Of a DNA stretch of 64,000 nucleotides, positions 36,595 through 44,960 are shown one piece after another (the stretch's first letter is position 1; every line of letters starts with the position of its first letter). The notes beneath the pieces were generated by a model, which saw nothing but the letters and a program-made list of their open reading frames with translations, ran no database searches and was not told the DNA's origin. The position numbers were made by a program, and so were the translations under genes. Source of the DNA: an uncultured bacterium (GTDB lineage Bacteria; Sysuimicrobiota; Sysuimicrobiia; Sysuimicrobiales; Sysuimicrobiaceae); the NCBI GenBank assembly GCA_938028835.1, contig CALIMJ010000033.1:1-64000 (forward strand). Reading direction: 5' to 3'.

Positions 36595-38091
36595 ATGGTC
36601 GGGACCTACCTGAACTACATCGGTGGTCGGTGGCAGCCCGCCCGTTCGGGCGCCGTCTTCGAGTCCATCGACCCCGCCACCGGCGAGGTGCTCGGCGTCT
36701 GCGCCCGGTCCGGGGCCGAGGACGTGGCGGACGCGGTGGCCGCGGCGCAGGAGGCGTTTGCGAGGTGGCGGAAGGTTCCGGCGCCGCGCCGCGCGGAGGT
36801 GCTGTTCCGGGCCGCGGAGCTGCTGGTCCGGCGCAAGGAAGAGCTGGCCCAGCTCATGACCCGCGAGATGGGCAAGGTGCTCCTGGAGTCCCGGGGCGAC
36901 GTGCAGGAGGCCATCGACATGACCTACTTCATCGCCGGCGAGGGCCGGCGCCTGCACGGGTACACCACCCCCAGCGAGATGCCCCACAAGGCGGCGTACT
37001 GCGTCCGCCAGCCCGTGGGGGTGGTGGGGGTCATCACGCCCTGGAACTTCCCCCTGGCCATCCCGTCCTGGAAGATCGTCCCGGCCTTGGTCTGCGGCAA
37101 CACCGTGGTGTTCAAGCCGGCTCCGGAAGTTCCCATCTGCGCGGTGAAGTTCGTGGAGATCCTGGAGGAGGCGGGGCTGCCGCCGGGAGTTTTGAACCTG
37201 GTCCTGGGCGGGGACGAGACGGGGGCGGCCCTGGTGGACCACCCGGACGTGGCCCTGATCTCCTTCACGGGGTCCACGGAGGTGGGCCTCCAGGTGGCGG
37301 GGAAGTGCGCGGCCCGGGGCAAGCGGGTGTCCCTGGAGATGGGAGGGAAGAACGCGGCCATCGTGATGGACGACGCGGACCTGGACCTGGTGGCGGACGC
37401 CCTCACGTGGAGCGCGTTCGGCACTTCCGGCCAGCGGTGCACCGCGTGCAGCCGTGTCCTCGTCCACCCCAAGGTGCACGGGCACGTGGCGGACCTGCTG
37501 GTGGACCGGGCGAGCCGGCTGCGGCTGGGGCACGGCCTGGACCCGCAGACGGACATGGGGCCGCTGGTGAGCCAGGCGCAGCTGGAGCGGGTGGAGCGGT
37601 ACGTGCGGATCGGCCGGGAGGAGGGCGCCACGGTGCTGGTGGGCGGGGAGCGCGCGCTGGACGACGGGCTGGAGCGCGGGTTCTTCTTCCGGCCCACGGT
37701 GTTCGACCGGGTGGACCCGCGGATGCGCATCGCGCAGGAGGAGATCTTCGGCCCGGTGACCGACCTCATCCGCGTGGACAGCCTGGAGGAAGCCGTGGAG
37801 GTGGTGAACGGAGTGCGCTACGGCCTGTCCGCCTCCATCTTCACCCGGGACGTCAACAAGGCCATGCGCGCCGTGGAGGACATCCACACGGGGATCGTCT
37901 ACGTGAACCACGGCACCATCGGGGCGGAGGTCCACCTCCCCTTCGGCGGGACCAAGTTCACGGGTAACGGGCACCGCGAGGGCGGCCTGCAGGTCCTGGA
38001 CGTGTTCACGGAGTGGAAGTCGGTGTACATCGACTACAGCGGCCGGCTGCAGCGCGCCCAGATCGACCTGCAGCCGGTCACCCTGGGGTGA
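36595..38091 (+). CDS. NAD(P)-dependent aldehyde dehydrogenase
   Basis: A 498-residue ALDH-superfamily enzyme. The catalytic Cys is in GTSGQRCTACSR and the Glu in LEMGGKNAAIV. The cofactor loop reads ITPWNFPLAIP and FTGSTEVG. It resembles succinate-semialdehyde or 2-oxoglutarate-semialdehyde-type dehydrogenases; the substrate is not certain. The stop overlaps the OstA-like gene start as GTGA. Confidence 0.93.
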   Translation: MVGTYLNYIGGRWQPARSGAVFESIDPATGEVLGVCARSGAEDVADAVAAAQEAFARWRKVPAPRRAEVLFRAAELLVRRKEELAQLMTREMGKVLLESRGDVQEAIDMTYFIAGEGRRLHGYTTPSEMPHKAAYCVRQPVGVVGVITPWNFPLAIPSWKIVPALVCGNTVVFKPAPEVPICAVKFVEILEEAGLPPGVLNLVLGGDETGAALVDHPDVALISFTGSTEVGLQVAGKCAARGKRVSLEMGGKNAAIVMDDADLDLVADALTWSAFGTSGQRCTACSRVLVHPKVHGHVADLLVDRASRLRLGHGLDPQTDMGPLVSQAQLERVERYVRIGREEGATVLVGGERALDDGLERGFFFRPTVFDRVDPRMRIAQEEIFGPVTDLIRVDSLEEAVEVVNGVRYGLSASIFTRDVNKAMRAVEDIHTGIVYVNHGTIGAEVHLPFGGTKFTGNGHREGGLQVLDVFTEWKSVYIDYSGRLQRAQIDLQPVTLG

Positions 38092-38894
38092 AGGCGTCGC
38101 TCCGGGCGGCGGGCGCCGCGGTGGCCGCGGCGCTGATGTGGGTCGCTTCCGCGCAGGCGGCCTTCGTGGTCACCGCAGAGCGGCTGGACCTGGACGCAGA
38201 ACGCGGTAGGCTGCGGGCCTGGCAGGTGCGCATCACCGACGGAGACCGGGTGCTCACCGCCGCGGAACTCGTTCTGGACCGGACGGCAGGAGTAGGCACC
38301 CTGTCGGGAGGGGTGCGGGCGGTGGGCCCCGAGGGGGAGCTGCGCAGCCAGAGGGCCCGGATCCGGTTCACCCGGACCCTGCAGCTGCTGCAGGTGGACG
38401 CGGAGGGAGGAAGCCGACTGCGTTCCCGCGGGTGGACGCTTTCCGCGGACCGGGTGCAGCTGGACGTCCGCATCGGTGTGGGGGTGGGGGCCGGCCGGCC
38501 CGCGATGCTGGCTGGCGGGGAGGTGACCGCGGCGGCTCCCCGGGTGGTGTACCGCAGCCGGGAGCAGGTGGCAGCACTTGCGGCTCCCGCCCGGTTCGAG
38601 ACCGCGCAGGGGACTCTGCAGGGCCAGGAGTCCACCTTCCGCCTGCGGGAGCAGACCGCGCACCTCGCGGGACCGGTGGCGTTCCGGTTCCCCGCAGGTC
38701 AGGGGGTGGCGAGGGAAGCGGTGGCGGACTTCTCGCAGGGCCGGGTGGACCTCATGGGCCCGGTGCGGGTGCGCTGGCGTTCCAGCGTGCTGGAAGGGCA
38801 GCGGGTGGTGGTGTGGTACCGCCAGGGACGCGTGGTGGTGGAAGGGCCCAGTCGCATGCGCGTGGAAGAGGAAGACCTGCCGCGCAGTCCGTGA
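38088..38894 (+). CDS. LptA/OstA-like secreted protein
   Basis: A 268-residue protein. A signal peptide (LRAAGAAVAAALMWVASAQA) is followed by repeated short beta strands of the OstA/LptA/LptC jelly-roll type (VVTAERLDLDAERGRLRAW ... LTAAELVLDRTAGVGTLSG ... LSADRVQLDV ... LQGQESTFRLREQTAHLAG). In diderms such proteins bridge lipopolysaccharide across the periplasm. It could instead be a periplasmic lipid-binding protein. GTG 38088 overlaps the aldehyde dehydrogenase stop, an odd pairing for an envelope gene. Confidence 0.7.
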   Translation: MKASLRAAGAAVAAALMWVASAQAAFVVTAERLDLDAERGRLRAWQVRITDGDRVLTAAELVLDRTAGVGTLSGGVRAVGPEGELRSQRARIRFTRTLQLLQVDAEGGSRLRSRGWTLSADRVQLDVRIGVGVGAGRPAMLAGGEVTAAAPRVVYRSREQVAALAAPARFETAQGTLQGQESTFRLREQTAHLAGPVAFRFPAGQGVAREAVADFSQGRVDLMGPVRVRWRSSVLEGQRVVVWYRQGRVVVEGPSRMRVEEEDLPRSP

Positions 38895-38908
38895 GGGGAG
38901 GAGAGGCC

Positions 38909-39832
38909 ATGGAGCTGGGATACGAGAGGTCCCTGTACATCCTCGCGTTCGACCACCGAGGCTCGTTCCTCAAGCTGGCGGGCATTCGGGGGGAGCCCAC
39001 GGCGGAGCAGGCGCAGCGGGTGTCGGACGCCAAGCGGGTCATCTACGAGGGCTTCCTGCGGGCGCTGGAGGAGGGAGCGCCTCGGGAGTCCGCGGGGATC
39101 CTGGTGGACGAGCAGTTCGGCGCGGAGATCGCCCACGACGCGCGGCGGCGGGGCCTGGTGTTCGCCATGCCCGTGGAGCGCAGCGGCCAGGAGGAGTTCG
39201 ACTTCGAGTACGGGGAAGCTTTCGGCGAACACATCGAGGCCTTCGACCCCACCTTCGCCAAGGTGCTGGTGCGCTACAACCCGGACGGCGACCGGGAGCT
39301 GAACGCGCGGCAGGCGGCGCGCCTGCGCCGGCTGTCGGAGTGGCTGCACCAGCGGGGCCGGAAGTTCCTGTTCGAACTGCTGGTCCCCGCGACGGCCGCA
39401 CAGCTGCAGTCGGTGGGGGGGGACGAGGGGCGTTACGACCGGGAGGTGCGGCCGGGACTCATGGTGCGGGCCATCCGGGAGCTGCAGGAGGCCGGGGTGG
39501 AGCCGGACGTGTGGAAGATCGAGGGGCTGGACGACCGGGCGGACTGCCAGCGCACCAGCGCGCAGGTCCGGTCGGGTGGCCGGGACCGCGTGGCGTGTGT
39601 GGTGCTGGGCCGCGGGGCGGACGAGGCCGCGGTGGTGCGGTGGCTGCAGGCAGGCGCGGGGGTCCCGGGCTACATCGGCTTCGCCATCGGCCGGACCATC
39701 TGGTGGGACGGGGTCCAGGGCTACCTGGACGGCAGGCTCTCTCGCCAAGAGGCGTCGGAGCTGGTGAAGTCCAACTACCTGCGGATGATGGACGTGTACC
39801 GGTCTGCAGAGCGGGCCGCGGTGGCGGGGTAG
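38909..39832 (+). CDS. DUF2090 aldolase-like protein
   Basis: A 307-residue TIM-barrel protein resembling the DUF2090 half of 5-dehydro-2-deoxygluconate kinase fusions. It starts RSLYILAFDHRGSF and has FAKVLVRYNPDGDRELN, FLFELLVPAT, VWKIEGLDDRAD and the C-terminal GFAIGRTIWWD. In inositol catabolism this domain is thought to act as a 5-keto-2-deoxyphosphogluconate aldolase; here it is free-standing and no kinase gene is adjacent. ATG 38909 follows GAGGGGAGGAGAGG. Confidence 0.8.
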   Translation: MELGYERSLYILAFDHRGSFLKLAGIRGEPTAEQAQRVSDAKRVIYEGFLRALEEGAPRESAGILVDEQFGAEIAHDARRRGLVFAMPVERSGQEEFDFEYGEAFGEHIEAFDPTFAKVLVRYNPDGDRELNARQAARLRRLSEWLHQRGRKFLFELLVPATAAQLQSVGGDEGRYDREVRPGLMVRAIRELQEAGVEPDVWKIEGLDDRADCQRTSAQVRSGGRDRVACVVLGRGADEAAVVRWLQAGAGVPGYIGFAIGRTIWWDGVQGYLDGRLSRQEASELVKSNYLRMMDVYRSAERAAVAG

Positions 39833-39836
39833 GGCC

Positions 39837-40865
39837 ATGCGGGCGGTCCGGGTCTACGAGCACGGCGGTCCGGAGGTCCTGCGCCTGGAGGAGCTTCAGA
39901 CCCCTGAGCCCGGCCCGGGGCAGGTACGGGTGAGGGTCCGGGCTGCGGCCATGAACCACCTGGACCTGTGGGTGCGCAAGGGGATCCCCGGAGTCCGTTT
40001 TCCCCTGCCCCTCACGCTGGGTTCCGACGGCGCCGGCGTGGTGGACGCCGTGGGGCCCGGGGTGAAGTCCGCGCGGCCGGGCGAGGAGGTGGTCCTGAAC
40101 CCCGGGGTTTCGTGCGGGGTCTGCGCCGCGTGCCTGCGGGGCCGGGACAACCTGTGCCGGGAATACGGCCTGCTGGGCGAGCACCGGGACGGGACCGACG
40201 CGGAGTTCGTGCTGGTTCCCGAGGCGAACCTGGTGCGCAAGCCAGCCAACCTGACCTTCGAGGAGGCGGCGGCATTCCCGCTCGTGTTCCTCACCGCCTG
40301 GAACATGCTGGTGACTAACGCGCGGCTCCGGCCCGGGGAGGACGTGCTGGTCTGGGGAGCCGGCAGCGGGGTGGGGAGCGCGGCCATCCAGATCGCCAAG
40401 GCCTTCCGGGCCCGGGTCATCGCGGTAGCCGGTGACGACTGGAAGCTGGAACGCGCGCGGCAGCTGGGGGCGGACGAGACCGTCAACCACCGTACGCAGG
40501 ACGTCCTGGCGGAGGTGCGGCGGCTCACCGACCGCAGGGGGGTCGACGTCGTCTTCGAGCACGTGGGACAGGCCACGTGGGAGGTCAGCGTGAAGGCCCT
40601 GGCGCGCGGGGGACGCCTCGTGACCTGCGGGGCCACCTCCGGGCCGCTGGTGCAGACCGACGTGCGGTACGTGTTCGGCCGGGCCCTGAGCCTGTACGGC
40701 ACCTGGGTGGGCAGCAAGGGCGAGCTATTGGATCTGCTGCCCCTGGTGGAGCGCGGGGTCCTGCGGCCCGTGGTGGATCGGGTCTTCCCCCTGTCGGAGG
40801 TGCGGGACGCCCACAGCTACCTGGAAGCCGGCCAGCACTTCGGAAAGGTGGTCCTGGTCCCGTAA
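39837..40865 (+). CDS. Zinc-dependent alcohol dehydrogenase (MDR family)
   Basis: A 342-residue medium-chain dehydrogenase/reductase. The structural-zinc cysteines are in CGVCAACLRGRDNLC. The substrate domain has LTLGSDGAGVVDAVG and the NAD(P) site is VWGAGSGVGSAAIQIA. The catalytic-zinc Cys position appears replaced (MNHLDLW at the usual Cys/His site), so it may belong to the quinone-reductase/enoyl-reductase branch. The start is TAGGGCCATG, four bases after the DUF2090 stop. Confidence 0.88.
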   Translation: MRAVRVYEHGGPEVLRLEELQTPEPGPGQVRVRVRAAAMNHLDLWVRKGIPGVRFPLPLTLGSDGAGVVDAVGPGVKSARPGEEVVLNPGVSCGVCAACLRGRDNLCREYGLLGEHRDGTDAEFVLVPEANLVRKPANLTFEEAAAFPLVFLTAWNMLVTNARLRPGEDVLVWGAGSGVGSAAIQIAKAFRARVIAVAGDDWKLERARQLGADETVNHRTQDVLAEVRRLTDRRGVDVVFEHVGQATWEVSVKALARGGRLVTCGATSGPLVQTDVRYVFGRALSLYGTWVGSKGELLDLLPLVERGVLRPVVDRVFPLSEVRDAHSYLEAGQHFGKVVLVP

Positions 40866-40936
40866 CGCGGCAGCAGGAGCGCGCGCCCGGGCCGCCGAAT
40901 AACGGCCGCGAGCAAAAATCGAAAGGGGGTCGGAAC

Positions 40937-42196
40937 ATGCGGGGGTGGTGGCTGGTCCCCGGAGTCCTGTTGCTGGCATTCGCCCTGGCGTCTCCCACGG
41001 TGGCGCAGGCGCCCCTGCCGTCCAGCATCAAGGTGGGAGCCCTGTTTGACCTCACGGGCCCCACCTCAGACGTGGGCGTGGATTACTCCAAGGGGGTCCT
41101 GGACCACGTGCGCTACATCAACGAGGTGTTGGGGGGTATCCGGGGCAGGGTGAAGATCGACCTGGTGTGGGCCGACTACGCGTACCGGATCCCGGAGAGC
41201 CTGTCCCTGTACCGCAAGTACCGGGACGTGGATCGGGTGGTGGCCATCATCGGCTGGGGCACCAACGACACCGAGGCCCTGAAGGAGCAGGTGGCTGCGG
41301 ACCAGATCCCCTTCATCTCCGCCTCCTACTCCTCGCACCTGAACGACCCGTCCAAGACCCCGTACAACTTCTACCCGGTCTCCAGCTACTCCGACCAGAT
41401 CCGTGCGGTGGTGAAGTTCGCCCGCGAGCTGGCCCGCAAGGAGGGGATCGCCCGACCCAAGATGGTGTTCGTGTACCCCGACCACCCGTACGGGCGTGCG
41501 CCCATCCCCGCCGGCAAGGCGTACGCGCAGGAGCTGGGTTTCGAGGTGCTGCCCGACCAGATCGTGGCCCTCACCGCCCTGGAGGCACGGTCCCAGGTGA
41601 CCGCCATCCGGGACCAGGGGGCGGACTTCGCGTGGTTCGGCGGGACCACGAGCTCCGCTTCGGTGACGGTCCGGGACGCCAAGCAGGTGGGCGCCAAGAC
41701 CCGGTGGTTCGTGAACGTGTGGGGCTTCGACGAGAGCATGATCAAGCGCATCGGCGCGGCGGCGGAGGGGGTGTACGGGAGCACCCCGCACGCGTACTAC
41801 GGGGAGCCGGTGCCCGGGATGCGGACCATCTTCGACGCGTACCGCCGCTTCCAGGGCAAGGAGGTCCCGAAGTTCGAGTGGGGCACTGTGGACTCTCCCT
41901 ACATCGCTTCGTACATCCGCGGGTGGCTGAACGTGTACCTGCTGCGTCGGGCCCTGGAGACGGTGGTGGACAACTGGTCCACATACGCCCGGCTGGGCCT
42001 GACGGGCGCCTCCATCCGGGCTACCCTGGAGCTCATCCGGAACTGGGACCCGGAGGGTCTGGCCCCACCCATCACCCTGACCCGGGACGACCACCGGCCG
42101 TCCACCACCACCCGCATCATGCAGATCCGCGGCGGCCGGATCCGGCCGGTGGAGACCGTCACGGTGGAGCGGCGGAAGGACTGGCTGGGCTGGTAG
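40937..42196 (+). CDS. Liv-type ABC transporter substrate-binding protein
   Basis: A 419-residue periplasmic-binding protein of the LivK type. A signal peptide (WWLVPGVLLLAFALASPTVAQA) without a lipobox Cys precedes KVGALFDLTGPTSDVGVDY. ATG 40937 follows AAAGGGGGTCGG. It is followed two bases later by livF, whereas the permeases and second ATPase are on the opposite strand. The substrate is uncertain; the nearby acyl-CoA synthetase suggests a carboxylic acid. Confidence 0.9.
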   Translation: MRGWWLVPGVLLLAFALASPTVAQAPLPSSIKVGALFDLTGPTSDVGVDYSKGVLDHVRYINEVLGGIRGRVKIDLVWADYAYRIPESLSLYRKYRDVDRVVAIIGWGTNDTEALKEQVAADQIPFISASYSSHLNDPSKTPYNFYPVSSYSDQIRAVVKFARELARKEGIARPKMVFVYPDHPYGRAPIPAGKAYAQELGFEVLPDQIVALTALEARSQVTAIRDQGADFAWFGGTTSSASVTVRDAKQVGAKTRWFVNVWGFDESMIKRIGAAAEGVYGSTPHAYYGEPVPGMRTIFDAYRRFQGKEVPKFEWGTVDSPYIASYIRGWLNVYLLRRALETVVDNWSTYARLGLTGASIRATLELIRNWDPEGLAPPITLTRDDHRPSTTTRIMQIRGGRIRPVETVTVERRKDWLGW

Positions 42197-42197
42197 G

Positions 42198-42983
42198 GTG
42201 CTGGCCGTCAACAACGTAGAGGTCGTCTTCTGGAACACCATCCTGGTGCTGAAGGGCGTGTCCTTGCAGGTGGCGCCGGGCAGCATCACTGCCCTCATCG
42301 GGGCCAACGGGGCCGGCAAGACCACCACCCTGAAGGCCATCTCGGGGCTCGTGCGCCTGGAGCGGGGGGAGGTGACCCGGGGTTCTGTGGAGTTCGAGGG
42401 CCAGCGCATCGAGAACTGGCTGCCGGAGGAGGTGGGCCGCCTGGGCGTGGTGATGGTGCGGGAGGGCCGGCGCCTGTTCGAGGAGCTCACCGCGGAGGAG
42501 AACCTCCTGGTGGGGACCGCCCTGAACCCGCGGGGCACCCGCGAGGCCCTGGACCTGGTGTACACCTACTTCCCGCGCCTGCGAGAGCGGCGCCGGGTCC
42601 GGGCGGGGTACCTGTCCGGCGGGGAGCAGCAGATGCTGGCCATCGGGTGTGCCCTCATGGCCCGGCCCAAGCTGCTCCTGCTGGACGAACCCAGCCTGGG
42701 CCTCGCCCCTGTGGTGGCCGGCGAGATCTTCCGGCTGATCCGGCGCCTCAACCAGGAGCAGGGGATCACGGTCCTCCTGGTGGAGCAGAACGCGCGGATG
42801 GCGTTGCAGCTGGCCAGCTACGGGTACGTGATGGAGAACGGGAAGATCGTGCTGGACGGGCCCGCGGAGCGGCTCCGGGAGGACGCGGACGTACGGGAGT
42901 TCTACCTGGGGATGACGAAGTCCGGCCGCAGGCGGTTCACGGAGGTGAAGAGTTACAAGCGCCGAAAGCGGTGGCTGGCCTAG
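42198..42983 (+). CDS. livF: Liv-type ABC transporter ATPase (LivF-like)
   Basis: A 261-residue ATPase. Walker A is GANGAGKTT, the ABC signature LSGGEQQML, Walker B LLLLDEPSLGLAP, and the H-loop is replaced by LVEQN as is usual for LivF. GTG start. Its stop directly abuts the stop of the convergent livM gene. A basic C-terminal tail (SGRRRFTEVKSYKRRKRWL) is longer than usual. Confidence 0.94.
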   Translation: MLAVNNVEVVFWNTILVLKGVSLQVAPGSITALIGANGAGKTTTLKAISGLVRLERGEVTRGSVEFEGQRIENWLPEEVGRLGVVMVREGRRLFEELTAEENLLVGTALNPRGTREALDLVYTYFPRLRERRRVRAGYLSGGEQQMLAIGCALMARPKLLLLDEPSLGLAPVVAGEIFRLIRRLNQEQGITVLLVEQNARMALQLASYGYVMENGKIVLDGPAERLREDADVREFYLGMTKSGRRRFTEVKSYKRRKRWLA

Positions 42984-44027
42984 CTAGTGGGGGAAGGGCC
43001 ACAGGTCCACGTAGCGCTTGAGCTTCCGCAGCAGGGTGGCTAGGCCCCCGGGCTCCCAGATGAGGAACGCGATCAGGACGACCCCGAACACGATGTCGTG
43101 GACCGAGGTGGTGGCCCGCCCCAGCACGGGCAGTAGGGCGCCCAGCACCGGGGCCCACATCTTCAGCAGCTGCGTGAGGATCCGCACGAAGGCGGCACCC
43201 AGGTGCGGGCCCCACACGCTTCCCAGCCCGCCGATGACCAGCATGGCCACGAAGTCGATGGACTGAGCCAGGCTGAAGTGCTCGGCGCCGATCACGCGGT
43301 TGTAGTGGGCGAATAGACTGCCTGCCACTCCCGCGTAGGCGGCCCCCAGGGCAAAGGCGAGGGTCTTGTAGTACAAGAGGTTCACCCCTAATACCTGGGC
43401 GGCGTAGTCGCGGTCGCGCACCGCCATGAGGGCCAGCCCCACCCGGGTGCGGGTCAGGTTGGTGGCGAAGACCGCGCCCAGGACCCACACCGCGGCCGCC
43501 AGGTACCAGAAGCGCACCTCCGTGTTCACAGGGACCCCGAACAGGTCCATGGGCGGGACGGGCGTCCCGCCCATGCCGCTTACGGTCTGCACGATCAGGT
43601 ACTCCACCAGGAACTGGAAGGCCAGGGTGGCGATGGCCAGGTACAGCCCCTTGATCCGCAGGGAGGGCAGCCCCACCACCGCGCCCACGGCAAACGCTAC
43701 GAGGGCGCTCACGGGAAGGGCGACCCCGAAGGGCAGCCGCAGCTGGCTGGTGACGAACCAGGAGGTGTAGGCCCCCACCGCCATGAAGGCCGCGTGGCCC
43801 AGGGAGATCTGTCCCGCGAATCCCATCACCAGGGAGAGCCCCGTGGCCCCGATGGCGAAGATGGCGATGTCGTTGAGGAGGTAGATCCACCGTCCGAGGA
43901 TCCAGGGCGCCAGGGCCAGCGCGGCCAGCAGCACCCAGAAGCCCGCGCGGTACAGGCGGATATCCAGCAGGGCCATGTCCTGCGCGTAGGAGGTCTTGAA
44001 GTCCCCGCACGGCCGCGCGTACGCCAC
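42984..44027 (-). CDS. livM: Liv-type ABC transporter permease (LivM-like)
   Basis: A 347-residue membrane protein with about nine hydrophobic helices. The conserved LivM loop GLSLVMGFAGQISLGHAAFMA is at about residues 63-83, and VIGGLGSVWGPHLGAAFV is near residue 265. ATG 44027 or the downstream ATG in AQDMALLDI could be the start. It is the last gene of a leftward livG-synthetase-livH-livM operon. Confidence 0.94.
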   Translation of the reverse strand: MAYARPCGDFKTSYAQDMALLDIRLYRAGFWVLLAALALAPWILGRWIYLLNDIAIFAIGATGLSLVMGFAGQISLGHAAFMAVGAYTSWFVTSQLRLPFGVALPVSALVAFAVGAVVGLPSLRIKGLYLAIATLAFQFLVEYLIVQTVSGMGGTPVPPMDLFGVPVNTEVRFWYLAAAVWVLGAVFATNLTRTRVGLALMAVRDRDYAAQVLGVNLLYYKTLAFALGAAYAGVAGSLFAHYNRVIGAEHFSLAQSIDFVAMLVIGGLGSVWGPHLGAAFVRILTQLLKMWAPVLGALLPVLGRATTSVHDIVFGVVLIAFLIWEPGGLATLLRKLKRYVDLWPFPH

Positions 44028-44036
44028 CGGTCCTCC

Positions 44037-44960
44037 TTACAGCCGCTCGATGTGTTCGGTGCCGAACAGGCCGTAGGGCCGCACCATGAGGGCCAGCAGG
44101 ATCACCAGGTAGGCCGTCACCTCCTTAAAGCCGTGCAGGGGCTGGCCCCACAGCTTCACGTGGGCGTCGATGTAGCCGCCCAACACCGTCTCCGTCACGC
44201 CCACCAGGAGACCCCCCAGGATGGCGCCGGGGATGCTGTCCAGGCCTCCCAGGATCACCGCCGCCAGGGCCTTCAGTCCCACCGCGGCCAGGGCGAAGTT
44301 CACCCCCAGCCACAGCCCCAGCAGGATCCCGCCCACGGCTCCCGCCACCGCGGCGAAGGCCCAGGCGTACGCGAACACCCGCTTGAGGCTCACCCCCAGG
44401 GTGGACGCGGTGAGCTGTTCGTTGGCCGCAGCCCGCATGGCGATCCCCCACCGGGTGTAGCGGAAGAACAGACTGAACAGGACCAGCAGCAAGGCGGCGG
44501 CCGCCGCGCTCCACACGCCCACCAGGGACACGGGTACCCCAGCCACCCGGACCACCGCCGCCGGGATCACGGGCGGGAAGGTGCGGGTCTCCCCGCTCCA
44601 GATGCCCACCATGACCCCCCGGATCACGTACCCCAGGGCCAGGGTGACGATGATCACGGAGAGCAGAGGCTGGCCGAACAGGGGCCGCATCACCGCCCGC
44701 TCCACCGCGAAGCCCAGGGCTGCGGCCGCCAGCAGGGTGACCGCCACGCCCAGGGCGAAGGCCGCGGGGACGGGCAGAAAGCCCGCCGCAGAGGTCACCG
44801 CGATGGCCAGGTAGCCGCCGAACAGCACCAGCTCCCCGTGGGCGAGGTTGAGGATCTTGGTGGACTTGTAGAGAACCGTGAACCCCACCGCGATGAGGGC
44901 GTAGATGGAGCCCACCGCGAGGCCCACCACCACCCCTTCCAGGATGAACTGCGGGGTCAC
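44037..44960 (-). CDS. livH: Liv-type ABC transporter permease (LivH-like)
   Basis: A 307-residue permease with about eight helices. Characteristic segments are GLAVGSIYALIAVGFTVLYKST, NLAHGELVLFGGYLA and GGLDSIPGAILGGLLVGVTE. Its start overlaps the stop of the acyl-CoA synthetase gene by four bases (ATGA type), and livM follows nine bases later. Confidence 0.94.
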   Translation of the reverse strand: MTPQFILEGVVVGLAVGSIYALIAVGFTVLYKSTKILNLAHGELVLFGGYLAIAVTSAAGFLPVPAAFALGVAVTLLAAAALGFAVERAVMRPLFGQPLLSVIIVTLALGYVIRGVMVGIWSGETRTFPPVIPAAVVRVAGVPVSLVGVWSAAAAALLLVLFSLFFRYTRWGIAMRAAANEQLTASTLGVSLKRVFAYAWAFAAVAGAVGGILLGLWLGVNFALAAVGLKALAAVILGGLDSIPGAILGGLLVGVTETVLGGYIDAHVKLWGQPLHGFKEVTAYLVILLALMVRPYGLFGTEHIERL

